A stretch of DNA of 64,000 nt from assembly GCA_008711295.1 (NCBI GenBank), contig VUYV01000015.1, positions 7,375,178-7,439,177 on the forward strand. Direction: 5' to 3'. Within the stretch, counting starts at the first letter, position 1. Every line of letters begins with the position of its first letter. The notes beneath the pieces were generated by a model. That model saw only the letters and a list, made by a program, of their open reading frames with translations, was not told the origin of the DNA and made no database searches. The DNA comes from Anarhynchus alexandrinus. Its lineage: Eukaryota; Chordata; Aves; Charadriiformes; Charadriidae. The translations under genes and the position numbers were made by a program. Shown in pieces: positions 46,866 to 60,430 of this stretch.

Positions 46866-49570
46866 ACCACGCCACGGAGAAAATCTCCCCTCCTGTCTTC
46901 GCTCCCTGGTCGGCACCAGGAGGGGACGGGGAGAGGTTTTTTAGGGAGAAGCCGCCAGCTTTTGCGGGGGCTCGGTGCCTGCATCCCCGCGGCGGCCGCC
47001 GGGGCCACCCGGTGGCTTTTCCCCGACGGTTCCCGGGAGAACCGGGGATGGACAACCTTGCCCCAGGCTCAGAGCCCAGCGTTGGAAGAGGAGGAAAAGC
47101 GGTTACGAAGAAGCGAAAGGGATGAGCGGGTTTTGCAAAGCGCCTTCAACGAAGCCCCCCCCCCCCCCGCCCCGAGCCCCGTCCTCGCAGCCCGTGGGAG
47201 GCTGAAAACGCAGGCTCGGTCGGGGGTAAGTCGTTACCCGGCGCCTGCGTTTTATTTCGTGATGAATAAACGAAAAGCAAACCTAAACTTTTTTGTTCAC
47301 CTGCTCGGTGCTATTGACCCTCTTGAATTCCGTTAGAAAAATTACAGGGGCTTCCTCGATTGTGCTCTATAAGGCAAGCTGAAACCCACGGGGACTGGGT
47401 GCACTAGTCCCCACGGAGGGGAGAGGGGTGCAAGACCCTGCGTGTCACACGGTCACTGCCCGCAGCCGCACCGCGGGGCCGTGGTTCGGTGCATCTCTCC
47501 GAAGTGGGAACAGAGGCTGACCCCCACCAGCGCCTTAGAGAAGCGGGGCGAGAATATACCGTTCTCTACTTCTTTTTCCCACTTGAGCCTGTTGGCAAAG
47601 CTCGTGGGGTGGCACGACCGTGAGGGGGGTGAGCAGAGCTTGTGGGAGAAAGGTGGGTCCACCCAGGGGCCGGGCGGCTCCCGCAGGTGGCCCCCAAGGC
47701 GGGCGCGGCCCGCGGGGCTGCTCCGGCCGCAGCCGACCCCATCGCCGGCCCCGCGGCCGCCTGGATCCCAGCCTGGACGGGGTTAGGGGGGGTGGTCCCG
47801 ACTTGAGCTGGGGTGTTTACACCTCCCCCCCCGCCCGGGTAGCTGCAGACATAGGCTCCTGTCCTGCTGCCGCCTCCAATTTCTCCCGTTGATTTCGTTA
47901 TTTACTGTTGCCGTTTGCAATGGCTGGGTTAGAGTCACCTCCTAAGAGAAGAGAGGGGAAAGCGGACAAACTTATTCCAGAAGCCTGGAAGGGATAAACA
48001 CGAGCCCTGGCTCCTTTTCCGCTCTTCCCTTCTCTATCGCGATTCTGCCTTGGAGCAGCTGAGCGGGAGGCGACAGCAGCAGATCCTCTCGCTGTAGATT
48101 CCTTCTTGCAAAAACGAGCAGCTGAGAAAAGCGGCCAAGTTTAAACCACCCCAAACCACCCTCACGGCCTTTATTTACTTCCACAGCGCTTAAATATTGT
48201 AGCAGAGAGGCCACGAGAAGTAAGATAACCTCGGTGCGTTTAAAAAACCACAAAGAAAACCACCCCCAACGCGGATCCATTCCCTCCTCCCACCCCTCCA
48301 CATCCCATTGAAACTTGCAGCCGTGTAAGTAGCAGATACACAAGGTATCGTTATAAAACCGCTTTTGCTAACAAAATTCAGACAGCAAATGAGTGTTTTA
48401 AAATACTTTTGGGTAGATTTCGCTTACGCTGTTTCATCTAGAGCGAAGCTCTTTTCTAAGTTTTTTTTTTTTTTTTAATCGCGTTTTATTATATTAAGCA
48501 GAGAGGGCATTTGGAATAGAGGTGGTCCCATCTGGAAAACCCCGGAGCTCATTTAGATCACATCACTTCGGGCTTTTGTCTCTGCTCTTGAATAACCCAG
48601 CTAGACACAACAAAAGGGCAGAGATCTACGTGGAGTTTTCAGTGGCAAGAGGACGCCTCGGAAAGATGCATCTATAATGGTAATAACGGGAGGGGAAAAG
48701 ACTCAACACGATCTTCTCCTGGCTCTCTAAGGCACCGGGAGAGTTTAGGGATGGGGCATTTCTGAGTAGCCTGATATCCCTCCGGTAGCTGAAAACCAGC
48801 ACGGCGGCTAAGGGTAGGAACCGTGAACGGCATCTTTTGTCTGAGGGAGCTCTCTTAACTTCCCAATTTAATCTACTCTGAGCGATCCAAAACCGAGGCG
48901 GTCCTCGCCGAAGGTACGTGCAGACCTTAGCCAGGAAATGCGGATACCCCCGTCAGCCCCCCCACTCTCCCCCGGCATCATCCTCCCGAATAGAAACAGC
49001 ACAAAAAAAAAAAAAGTGTGATTTGCAATTTTATTTCATCATACTGGAAGCGACTGGCAGCCCGGGAGGAGATGGGTGCTCTATATCCCGCCCCTCAACG
49101 CTTAAAAACACGAGTGGGTTCATCTCTGTCCTGCCTGGGGATGGGGTGACAGGGAGGAAAAGAGCTGCAAGTTTAGATGTGGATGAATTAACCCCCGGGG
49201 GGGGGCATGGCGGGATAGGAGAAAAAAAGAAAAATACCAAACGGAAAACACCTCAGCTATTGATTTTTTAATTATTATTATTATTCTGTCAAACGCATAA
49301 ATTAAAGCGCCCTGAACATCTTCCCGCAGAAACGTGCCTGCTTCGAAGTATTTAAACGAGCAACAAACTTCCACGGCAGAGAAGTGAGGTCCCGACCGGG
49401 CTGCGGTGGGGACCAGAGAGCCCAAACTTCCCAGGGAAACGTGACGCCACCGGGCGAAGGCTCATCACGTCAGTAAATAATTCAATTTTGTATCTTTCGG
49501 AACCCAGTAACCTTGGGTGTCTTAGAAAGCAGATTGTACAAACAGGCAATTAAGATGAGCACTGAGACTT
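46866..49570. other. GC-mixed upstream noncoding sequence
   Basis: CpG-rich patches occur at about 46.9-47.25 and 47.6-47.9 kb. A consensus plus-strand donor (TCGGGG|GTAAGT) lies at about 47225 and could belong to a divergent noncoding transcript. No coding exon is supported. Confidence 0.4.
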
Positions 49571-50270
49571 TCAGAGGAGATATAATGAACCAGCTTTAAT
49601 TACTATCTTGAAATTAAAAATGTAATATACAGATTTAAATTTATTTTCACCTAAATTGTGTATAAAATTATATGGCTTCTTTTTTTCCCCCAGACTAAGA
49701 AACGAATTGCCACCAAGCTTGCCACTAAAAAGTCTGAAGTACTTTCCAAACCCTGTTCCCCAACACACAGTAATAATGATACATTTATCATTACTGATGA
49801 CCACCCACTGGTTTATTATTGCTTTGTTGCAACTATTACAATCAAGAGATTTCTTTATTTACTGTTAACATTCACTTAAAGCTGAATGTTAATGACTCTT
49901 CTGAATTCACCAAAGAGTTTTCCGTTATATTTCAGTAGTTACGGTTTGGGTTTCAGAAACGGCATAAAAGAAGGAGAAATGCTGGGTGGTGGTTTGCTCC
50001 TGGGTTTGGCTTTTTTTTTTTTCCCCCTTCTTAAAAGGCTGTTTGAGAGGATTTATCTAAGTCGGATTTTCAACAAAGAGTTGCAAAAGCCTTGGCGTAA
50101 TGCACGTACTTGACTGTAGCTAATTATGCGAGTATTTTATTACAGGAGATTCATTCATTATTGATAAATGTTTGCAGTAACTTCCTGCTATGTAGAGTTG
50201 TATTTTATGAGGAATAAACAACCTATGGGGATTGGGATTGTTCGGCTTTTACGCTCCTCCACTCTTTGAC
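49571..50270. other. AT-rich noncoding sequence, possibly conserved
   Basis: Unique AT-rich DNA with several TAATTA-like cores (CTTTAATTACTATC at about 49594, GCTAATTATGCGAG at about 50119). No coding exon was found. Confidence 0.35.
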
Positions 50271-51323
50271 AGGTCACATCACCCACTTAGGGCTCGGGCT
50301 CGTCACCTTCTCCCTCTACAACCAAATCCAACTTCTTTCCCCTTCTGTTGTCCGGAAAGCGGACCACCTGTCCTTCCTCGCCACGATTTCAGGATTGCGT
50401 TAAAAAGTGACTTGCCGGAGAGGATATAGGCGGGTTTATGTATAGCCAGCTCGGTATAGGCGTCTCTAAAGGGTTATATAGACCGCTATGAGCTCCTGCT
50501 GCGGGGCAGCCCATGGGCAAGAGCTGTGCAACAAGCAGGCAGCCCGTCGAGGAAGGGCTTGTGGGGGGCGAGAAGGCTTTCCCGAGGGCTCCAGCTCTCG
50601 GAACCCAAAGCTCTGGGGGTATAGTCGGTAAAAAAAATAACTAAAAAAAAAATAAATCTACCGTTTCCTCCCAGCTGTTAAACCTCGGAGACACTGACAA
50701 AGCGGAGGAGACTGGTGACCGCCTTTTATCCCACTTCTGCCCCCAAAATCAGCCTCTTCCCGGAGAAAGAGGGTGGGAGAGGCCGAGCTACCCGGAGGAG
50801 GGAGGCAGCGCTGCCCACCCCTCCACCCCCCTCCTCGGGCAGGACGCGCAGCGTTGCGCGGGCGCGGTGATGAGCGGAGAACTCCGCAACGCGCGCACCC
50901 CCCCTCCGCGGGGGGCCGGGAGGTCCCCCGCTTTGGCCTCGGGGACCAGCCAGCCCTGCTCCTCCCGCACCATGTCCAAACCCAGCCCGAAGTTCATTAT
51001 TTCGAAAGGAAATTAATAAAAATATATGTATATCTGTAAAAGAAACGGGGAGGAGGAGACGCGCAGCCCCAAACCATAGCCCCTTCCCTCCGCTTCATCC
51101 CAAACTTGCCGGGGACAATCCCAGCCAGACCTGACCCGGTGCCGGGCAGCCTCCTTCCCCTCTCCCCCCCTCTCCGCCCCGAGCACGACCCTGCGACCTA
51201 TCGCGACAGCAAACGACATCGCTATTTATTCCGAGAGGGAGAGAAATACACCCAAATCAGGAGGTTCCCCCCGCCGCCGGGGCTCCATCCCTCCCCAGCT
51301 TGCTCCCCAGCCCCACGGCTTAC

Positions 51324-51500
51324 CTGACCGCCCGAGTTCCGTAGGCCCCCCCGCGGGGTGGTGCGGCAGGGGGTGGCCGGCGCCGGGCCGCGCTCCGCGG
51401 TAGCTCCGCTGCGCGTAAGTTTGGCTCCCGCCTCTGCCGCGGAGGCTGTGCCGCGGGTGGGTCGGGTCTCGGACGCCTTCTAGCAGCCAGGCAAGCGCCC
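51324..51500 (-). other. SKOR2: candidate distal noncoding first exon of SKOR2
   Basis: The minus strand shows a near-perfect donor, GGTCAG|GTAAGC, with the last exon base at 51324. It is preceded by GC-rich, CpG-dense DNA as expected for a first exon. Splicing to the acceptor at 44675 would remove a 6.65 kb intron. The 5' limit given is nominal because no TATA or initiator decides it. It might instead belong to another transcript. Confidence 0.45.
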
Positions 51501-51891
51501 TGCAAGCGGTGCGGGGAAGCCGCCCCCTTCCCCGGCCCCCTCCCCTCTCCGGGAGCGGAGGGGGGGGAACCGCAGCACCCCCCGCCCCGCCGCTACCCCC
51601 GGGGCAGATCCGCCCCGACGGCTGCGGAGGATGGGAGGGGGTGGGTACCCCGCACCCCCCCTGCCTAGAGGGGGACGAGAGGGACCTTCTTGGGGAGGGG
51701 GCGGGCTCTGCTTCGCCGAACTCGCCCCTACCTCAAATTTCCCCTATCCCACCCCAAATTTTCCTATGCCTCTTCCCCGCTTTTCGCGCAAAAAGGGATC
51801 CAGGCGAGCACCCCCAGACCGTGGGCGCTTTGCAGGAGGGTCCCCCCCCAACACCTAGCACAAGTCCCTGCGGGAGAGAAGGAGCGGGGGG

Positions 51892-51892
51892 N
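51892..51892. other. assembly N
   Basis: Single N within a G-rich run of the distal CpG island. Confidence 0.9.
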
Positions 51893-51924
51893 CGTGCGGA
51901 ACAAGGCGGCTGCTTAAAAACACA

Positions 51925-52030
51925 AAGCCGGAGCCCTAATGAGTTCAATTACAATGTGGTAAACACATTGCCTCTACGCTTTAATTAAGCCGGCTGTCCA
52001 ATTTTAACTCATTAGTAATTCATTAAGAGA
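51925..52030. promoter_or_regulatory. candidate enhancer: homeodomain site cluster
   Basis: Within about 95 bases there are at least five TAAT-type cores: CTAATGAG, CAATTAC, TTTAATTAAG, CTCATTAG and TAATTCATTAAG. The block is AT-rich, non-repetitive and set in a CpG island. That pattern is typical of conserved developmental enhancers. Inference only. Confidence 0.45.
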
Positions 52031-52929
52031 ACAGCCTTTAGCTGGCTGCAAGGAGAGGAGCACCGCAGCCTGTGCAGTTAGGCTGCGCGCATACCCCGAG
52101 GTATCGGGGGACAGGAGAATGTCACCCCCCCGACCCCCGCAAAAGGGGGTCTTGGTCCCCAAACGGGGATCACCTGTTGTCACCTCTGGGACCCCCCCTA
52201 ACCCCCGTCGGGGAAGGGGACCCGAGGGAGCTGGGATGAAGAGGAGGAGAGGTGTCCTGGGAGTATCCGGGACCCTTCGACCCTGTTCTCCAGGGATAAG
52301 CCGGACAAATTTATGGGCAGGGGGATGCTCTAGGGACCACGGAGCCCCCGCATCCCGTCTTTTTAAGAAAGAAAAAAAAAAAAAAAGGAAAAAGCGTTTG
52401 AAACGTATCTGGGCCAAGAAACAGGTCAAATTTGCCTCAGCAGCAAATTTGGTTTGATGGGTGAAACCGGGGGTCTGGAGGGCCGGATCCTGCCCCGGGG
52501 AGCTGGAGGGGTGCCTGGGGACCGGAGCGATGGGGAGGTGCCAGGGGGGATTTCCCCTGCCCCCCAAAACCACCCGTGCCCAAGCCGAGCCGGGGCGCGC
52601 CCCGCTCCGCGGCTCCCTGCGCATCTCTCCGCGCCTTTGCGCGGCGATTTGGTTCCGCAGGTCGCCGCAGCAAAACGGTTTGGGGGGGAGGGAGGGCGAA
52701 TTTCCCTTCGCTTTGTCCCCGAGGTCCCGAGGACCGACGACCCGCGGTGTCCCGGGTGGTGACCGCCGACCTGTCCCCGAGCCCGGGGATGACAGCGGCG
52801 GAGCCGGGATTTAAGGTTTCCCGCTGCAGCGACCACCCCACTAAGGATTAAAGCGTTTTTACTCCAAATCGCGATGCCTGGAGGATGGCTTTGAGGGGGT
52901 CCGGGCTGGACATCCCCCCCCAGCCCTTC

Positions 52930-53060
52930 CCCAAATTTCATCCCATTAGCATTGCTACGTTTTATTATTTACATTATGAGCATAATTACTGTTTTGTCAC
53001 AGCTCCAACATGCTGGAGGTTGCATGTATTGTTTTAGACCCATTGAAAGTGTTTTATTTT
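52930..53060. promoter_or_regulatory. candidate conserved noncoding element
   Basis: AT-rich, low-repeat block containing CCCATTAGCATTGC, TTTATTATTTACATTATGAG and CATAATTACTG, directly after the distal CpG island. It looks like a second homeodomain/POU-type regulatory block. Confidence 0.35.
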
Positions 53061-56000
53061 TTTAATTTTTTTTTTTAAGCTATATTTGACATTTAAAATC
53101 CGAATATACAAAAAGGATTCAGCAAACAGGAGCCGGTTCAGTCCTACCCCCCTTTGCTAGCGCCGGGTGCTCAGAGAAAGACACACAAAACTGGCAAAAG
53201 CCTTTCAGAAATAAGTTTGGGTGGGTTTTATTCTTGACAACAGCGGTGTTTGGACGATCCCAGGCAGATTTAGAAGCCCTGATTTTCTTGCCTGCCTGTT
53301 TGGCTGGGCTCCTTCTAGCGTCCTTGCAGTGTCCCCAGCCTGGCAGGGGGACACCCTGGCAGAGGACACCACCTCTGCTGTCCCCCCACCCAGGCTTAGC
53401 CCCAACATGCTGGAAGGCAGCAGGGGTATGACCTCCAAGCTACCATGCAGTAAAAAAAGGGGGGCTTCAAACTCCAGGTCTGAGTTATAAACGACTAAAT
53501 CCCTTCTGAAGAAGCCTTTAGGCAGACATCTCAAGAAGAAACCCTTAATAAGAGTCTCCTTCTTTGGGGAGTAGATTTTGAGCAGTTATCTCTTTAAAGC
53601 AGTTTTTCTTTTCTCAAATAGCAGACCCTTCTCTACTGTAGTCTTGATTTTCATTTGGCTCCAGGCTTGCAAAATCGGATTGTCTGGAATTAGAAGATTT
53701 GGATATTGTTTCTCTTGATGCCAAAGGAATTCCCCCCCCCCAAAAAAAAGAATATCATAAATGCAGGATCAGGCCCTGAGGGAAGGCAAGTCTGTAGGCT
53801 CCCTACTCAGGGCTCAAAAGCAGTGGTATTTAACCTGTTGCTGTGTTGTCATTGTCACCTCCCTTTTATTACCAGATCTTTAAACAAATTGCCCCCAAAG
53901 CAAAAAGAATATTGCTTATCTGTTTTCAGAAACACCCCCACTCCTTTGTCTTGACTAGCAAAGCACTGGCTTCTGGACACACAGGGGACAATCTCTCTCC
54001 AGAGCCTCCCGGTATAAATCTAAAAATCATCTTGAAGCCAGTGGGCTACAATTCATTTTATTACCCCAGTGTTAGTCTAGAATAGGTACATAAAAACTGT
54101 TAGGACAATTAATCTGAATTAATTTCCAAAGTGAATTAAATTAAATTGAATGAAGACCACCTGAATTCTGAATAAGAACAACCTTCACAGGGGTTTCACG
54201 CAGTTTAATTAATCCACTTTTAAATTCTCACCTTCAGCTAATTTGGGTTATTTTCCTGAGTGTCCCCACGTAGGCAAAATCTTAGAGGTAAATGTGGCTC
54301 AGGGGAATTCCTCCGGATTTACCCAGATGTAATTTAGAACAGAAATGTATCCTCTAATACTCTTTGACCACGGCACAGAAACGATGCAGAAAGAAAGGAT
54401 ATATACATTGTGCTGCTGCACGAAGCTCAACTTTATAAAGGAAACCTTTTCCAATAATTTACCTGGATGTTTTACTCTTTCTTCTCACCCTGTTGCCTCT
54501 GTGTGTTTAAATACACGGGCGCGTGTGTGTAGACTCACAGATGCGCACACTATGGATGTACACTCTATGTGCCTTTGCTCTGTTTGTTTAATCCATTAAA
54601 GGCTTGCCGCTGTGCACCTGAGACTCCCATTGAAGTTCAAGTGAAACTGGGAGCTAAAGAAGCAGCGGGATCATCTGGTTTGGAGGCAGGTTAACGCTGC
54701 ACCTTCAAAGCTGAAATAGGATGACAATTCCCGGTCACTCAGGGCCCAGCAATCTAGGACACATTTGCAAAGGCAAGGCTGTCATTCAACAAATGAAGCC
54801 CCTTCTTTTGGCTGAGGAAGTTTCACTGGTTTTATAAAGGTTGTAGGTGTGATTTTCAAGCCACGTTGCAATATTATTGCAGTACTGGTTCTCTCCTTTT
54901 AATGATACCTGGTGAATTAAGGAGAGGGACTGGAGCAGCGATGGGAAGGTTTCAGTTCTCTCCTTCTAAAAAGCCATTTCAAGCAGCTTGATTTCTATTT
55001 CAGCATGCAAGGTAACTACACCAGACACCCGGTCTTTTAAAGAGAGAGGGAATGCTTTTTTTCCTTCAGAAATCAGTGGTTGTAGGACTCATGGGTTAAA
55101 GATCCCTACATTGCTTTTCTTAACCAACATCGTGAGTGGCTTTTGGGACTTCTGAGGTCAGACGCGCTAGGTCAGACCAGTCTGCTCCAAGCAGGTATTT
55201 GTGCTAAAAATCCCAAGCTATAATGCCAGGAGCCAATAGATTAAGGAAATGGAAAAAAAATATTGGGCACTGGATCAAGTTATGGTGAAGGAATCTGCTG
55301 ATTTTTCAACCCTGGAGTTCTCTGTGTTGGTCTGAAATAACAGAATCACTGAAATAACAGAATCACTGAAATAATTCCTCAAATAACCATATTTGTGGGG
55401 TAAAGTGTTGTAGTGGTATGATCATGCCAGAGGACACCCAGCATCCTGGAATTTTACTCTCTAGTTCAATGAATTACTGCGTGTCCTTGTAGAGAGCCAT
55501 TTATAGACCAACATTTTAAAGATAAGCTCTCAAATAAGAATGCCCTGTGAATAATCTGGTTTGCTGCCCATCTGTCCAGACCGGGCATTTCTGAAAATCA
55601 ATCTACTTTGGATTGGGATCTCTCAGCCTAAGATGGAAAAATACAACCTCTTCTTCAAGCCTCAATTTATGCACCTGGAAAGGGTGTGTGTGTGTGTGAA
55701 TGCGTTTAGGGAGTATCATTCATCTACCAGCATCTCAGAGAGATTTTATAAAATGTAGTTGAGTTAAAAACTCTCTCATATCTTAGCTTTCACTCTCACT
55801 TCTTCATAGTGCAGTTGGAAACAATAATAAAAAAGGATCAATCATAGCTAAAACCATCGTTGAAAAGCCACATAAAATAAAAGATTCCCAGGAACTTAGA
55901 AACCATGTGGTAACTCCATGATTTGATTCAGACATTTCCAGACTCAGTGGGACAGTGGACCTCTGCCAGTCTTTCCTCCTTGTCATCCAAATTTTAAATT

Positions 56001-59000
56001 CATGCACGGCAAAGATGCTGTGAAAGAGGTGCTAATTATTAGCCCGTGGACAGCTTTGGACTGGCTCTCATGGTGCTGTGGTCCCAGCGGTCTGCAGGAG
56101 CCAACGGGGAGCTACTGGCTTAATTAATACAGAGCCTGGTCCAACACTCATTGAAATGAATGGGACTTCTTACTTCTAAAAGCCATTCTGGGGAATATTA
56201 TAGATTGGTTTAAAAATGCATTCCATCTATCTGTCTGTCCATTCATCCATCCATCCATCTGTCCATCCATCCATGCATCCATGCATCCATCCATTCTCTT
56301 CAGTGGAGAAATTATCACCATGCTCAGTATCAAGGGCAGTTCACTAGCAGGTCCCAGGATGGTTTGGAGGTCACATGTCTCCAGCAGGCAACCAAGAGTC
56401 TCTGGGTCATGGAGCAAGGACGTCTGCAGAACTGACTTTGCAGTGTCCCAGCTGCAGAGTGGGATGCCTCACCTCATTTCAGATGTCCACACTGTCGGTG
56501 TCCAACCATGTGATACTTCCCAGTCACATACACACCTATAGTGTGCCGAGCACAGACCATTTCATAAAATCAGCTACTAATTAGCCAAAACCCCAGCCAA
56601 AAGCCCCTGTGACACTGAAAGTAAGTCAATAATAACTGTCTCTGGTCTCTACCATTTACTCAGCCGAGGGAGTGGCTCCTTCGCACTTACCTCTTGGAAC
56701 AATCCAATTTCAGGGTTGTGGCCATAAGTTCAATTCACCTTCTCATCCGATCCTTTCATAAATTTGGAAGCATTTAAAGGAAAATGCTCCTACCAACATG
56801 CCTGTCAAATTTAGGCACCTAGCATCTGGGTAACCTGTCAGAGGCAATCTTTATAATGGACACAGATTTTCAAAGCAGGAGGCAGCATATTTTATAGCAC
56901 CTATACTACTGTTATATAATTTACCCAACTCATCTTGAATTTTTGGTTGAAAGAGAAGAGTTTTGTCTCATGCTAGCCCACCCCTCTGCTTCAGGCTGTT
57001 CAGGATAAAACATATGTTTTGGTTATATATGGAACAATTTGACATATATAATTTCAATACCACATTATTAACTGTAACCCAAGCATGTATCTGCCCTGCC
57101 CTTCGGATGACACACAGACTTCATTTAGCTTGTCCAGCCACCAATTTGCATTCAATGTCACAAAAAATGGTTCTTTCAAAGCACTCGGAATGACTAAATT
57201 CATATGAATGAAGATTTCTTTAAAGTCATGATATTTCCACGTCCAGTTATTTCCATACAGCATTTTGGTATCACTGCTATTAATCTTACTATCCAACTTC
57301 CTGCTGTTGTTTCACTTATTATTAGTATCAGTGTTAGAGCTACCATCCTACCACTTCCACCCAATATCACTCTCAGGCAGGTCCTGTTTCTGGTCCCTCA
57401 GGAACCAGTGTGTGCCTTTGAGCTCTTTCACTGTGGTATCCCTCTATTTACCTCTTCCTATATTATCCAATATTATTTTTTTTTCCATAGTGGGCACTCT
57501 TGAGGAGCCTGGAGTGAGAGGAATTTTTGCTCATGATAATTCAGACACGGTGCTCCCACCACTTATGTTGATGGCTGGGAAAAAGAAGAACAAAGCTCCA
57601 CTCTCTGCTGCCCAGGGCTGAGACCGTCTACTTATTTGTGTTAATACTGAGGACAAACAAAAAGATCACATTTTTCTGCCTGCCAGCAGTAATAACCTCT
57701 CTTCAGACCATAAGAGAAAAGTCAACATGGTTGACTTTTGATAGGTAAGTATGTAAATGGCAGCAGGAAGGTTTTTCCGCTCTCCTTCTGTCTATCAATT
57801 CAGATTTATTTTCAGGGATTTCCCCATACATGTGCTACAGATCCAGGACAGCCGTTGCCTCGCAGCTCTCTAACCAGCAGTTACTGATAAGGTCTTTCAA
57901 GAAGCAAAACAGCAGATGTGATGGGGTAGGAGCTGCAATGATTCTCAACTGGAGTACCCCCAAGTTATGGTCCTGGCTAAAATTGCCTGGGTGAATGTCT
58001 CTTGCACCCGTCTTCCTTCTCCAAAAACTCACATTCCATATCCTGGAACACTTCAACCCTTTCTCAGAGCCACCTCTGTCCCTCAGTCCCTCATTACTAC
58101 CACTGAAACAGCCCCTGTGCCTCCAGGTCCAGACCTTTCTCAGCCCCACAGCTCTTTCTTCTGCCTGAAGATCCCACCACCTCCCACCGGGGGTTAGGAC
58201 CACTCACCTAGGCGAGTTGATGGCTTCTGCCTTGCCATCAGCTTGCCTAATCACCTCTACTGCTACCTTGCAGTTTCTTTTGTTGCAGCCATCCCAATAA
58301 TTATCATTTGGGTGTTTCCAGAAGCCATGACTTCAGTGGGGTAATAGCAGTTTTGAGGGGTGGTGAGTTTTCACCAGTGACAGAATGAGTTTAATTCCCA
58401 TCTTCCCTTTCCTCACCCCCTGCCTCCTGTTCCAGTTCCTCCACCATGGTTTAGCTTCCCTTTATCCGTGATAACGCATTTGTCTGCAGGGTCACCTTCC
58501 AACCTTGAATAGTGAAGTGCTCCAGGGTGAACCAAATTTTCCACCTCCGCAAGACGAGTGCTCTTGATCATGATGGAGAAATGCAGAGAAGGGGCTTAAA
58601 ATACCTTCAGCTGCTTTTGATGTCAGGAAAAAAAAAGACAAGGATTTGTGCCTAACTTATCCGTGTGAGCAAGTAAGTCACCACGTTACATACCTTAAAT
58701 AAGGCCTTTTATTTCACAGCAATGCTAGCACACGTTAGTAAGATGATGTTTAGAAATTAAGCAAACACATAACTAATTTCAAAGAAGTACCATTACAGAT
58801 TAGTTTGGCCCAGAAATTAAAGTGTTTCCCATCTGCTTTCATTCACGATTGTTAATTAATTGGTAGGTAATAAACACAGATACTAGTTTTGACGGCTCTG
58901 CTGCAGTAGAAATACGAAGATAGTACGGGCTGGCCTTCCTGGTGTTATTTTATTAAGTCACAGTCCAACTCCCAGGAAAAAGCGACTGCGGAGAAGACTT

Positions 59001-60089
59001 GAGAGGGGTTTTTGAAGAGGTACCTCCAAGCCATCTGCAGTCCTACAGCAGAGCATCATCCTTTGAGCCTCATCTTGCTGAGTTGCTGTGGAGTTGCCTC
59101 TTTTGACAGTTCTAGCCCAAAACTGGGGTGGACGGTTGAAGTCCTTGGCCAAGGGTTGGGGTACACACCAAACCTTCAAGGCAGTCCTATTCAACTCCTG
59201 GCTTTGCTACCAGCTCTTATGCAGGGTCTTGTGTAAGCCACACAAGTGGATTTATCTCTGTTTGTATTAATCGCTCAAGTTCCCAGAGCGAAGTTGAGTG
59301 CCGTTAATTCATTATTGTAGGGCAGGAGGAGGCACCTGTGGTGCCTGAACAGCTGCTGGGTTAGGCAGCCTGATCTTCACATGGCTAAATTTGGGGCATA
59401 CGGATTCATACGTAGGACAAATCCTCATAGGAACCATTTAGAAATAGGATAACAATCTGTGGGCATCAGTGCCTTAATTCCACTGCACTTCACTCACACT
59501 GAGTGCACTGACGAGTGGGTAAGTAAATAATAATGACCGTAAATAAGCAGAAAAGTGCAATAAAAGTTGCTGGGGCACTGGGATGCAGCGAGGATGCAGA
59601 TGGCCGGACAACACGCTGTGCTCTTACCCCATGAATTCCTGTCCCAGGAATTAAACCCAAAATACTACATGGTGAGACTGCCCTGCTCTCCCCACGCTCT
59701 CTGATCCCCACTCTGCCAAGTGCCACTTCTCCTGCAGGTAAGGTAGATATGTGTCTCTCTTGGGGAGCCAGGACAGGCGGGTGCCAGTCCCACAGGGGGC
59801 AGCCTCAGAGAAGATCTCGTGGAGATGCAGCCAGCTGCCTCTCGCTTGAAGGGTGATGCTTTCCCAAACCTGAAGAAACTTATAAAAACCTTTTTTTGGC
59901 CAATTTAGCAAGGTATGAATTACAGCATCTACTTTGCCTATTTATATTTGCTGCAGCCAAAGGGACAGAAAGACCATTAGCAGCTCTGCTGGTCTTTTAA
60001 CGTTGGGTCTAAACACCCCTAACCCCAGAGGGCTTCACAGCAGTAGGAAAAGCCCCATGCTTGTAAGGTCTCCAGCCGTTTATTACTTT
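53061..60089. other. upstream intergenic sequence, no gene recognised
   Basis: No exon or gene could be supported. Small items include a 17-base tandem unit (CTGAAATAACAGAATCA, two copies plus part, at about 55332-55374), a (TG)n run near 55687 and an ATCC repeat at 56223-56294. Confidence 0.5.
56223..56294. repeat. (ATCC)n-type tetranucleotide microsatellite
   Basis: Imperfect tandem ATCC, ATCT and GTCC units over about 72 bases, with GCATCC interruptions at the right side. Confidence 0.92.
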
Positions 60090-60430
60090 TTTCCATCATG
60101 ATTACCTTGGCTCCAGAAAGTTTTAATACCGTTCAAAATTCAATCCAGTTTTATTGACATCTCTAGTTTTGCCAAACAGTTAAACTGAAGCAGACGGCAT
60201 GAATTTCAGTCAATCAATATTCATTTAAAACTGGACACCCATATGTAAGCATACTCTCTCCTTGGCAATGAGCAAGGAGGCTGAACAATCAATCCACACT
60301 TGTATTTAAACTCGGCGACTGTATTTTCAAAAACCCCCACATAAGGCAAAATTGAATGGTTGAATAAGGCAACATGTGATTTCTGTTATGTTATTATTAA
60401 TAATTAATAATTCACTTAATAACACAGCAG
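60090..60430. promoter_or_regulatory. candidate conserved noncoding element
   Basis: This unique AT-rich stretch has repeated PBX/HOX-like cores. Examples are CAGTCAATCAATATTCATTT, AACAATCAATCC and TTATTAATAATTAATAATTC. No coding frame or repeat family explains it. Confidence 0.3.

Larger units (their letters stand above)
50750..52900. promoter_or_regulatory. distal CpG island
   Basis: A second block of dense CG dinucleotides, interrupted by an AT-rich element at 51925-52030. It contains the candidate distal first exon at 51324-51500 and an N at 51892. Confidence 0.8.
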
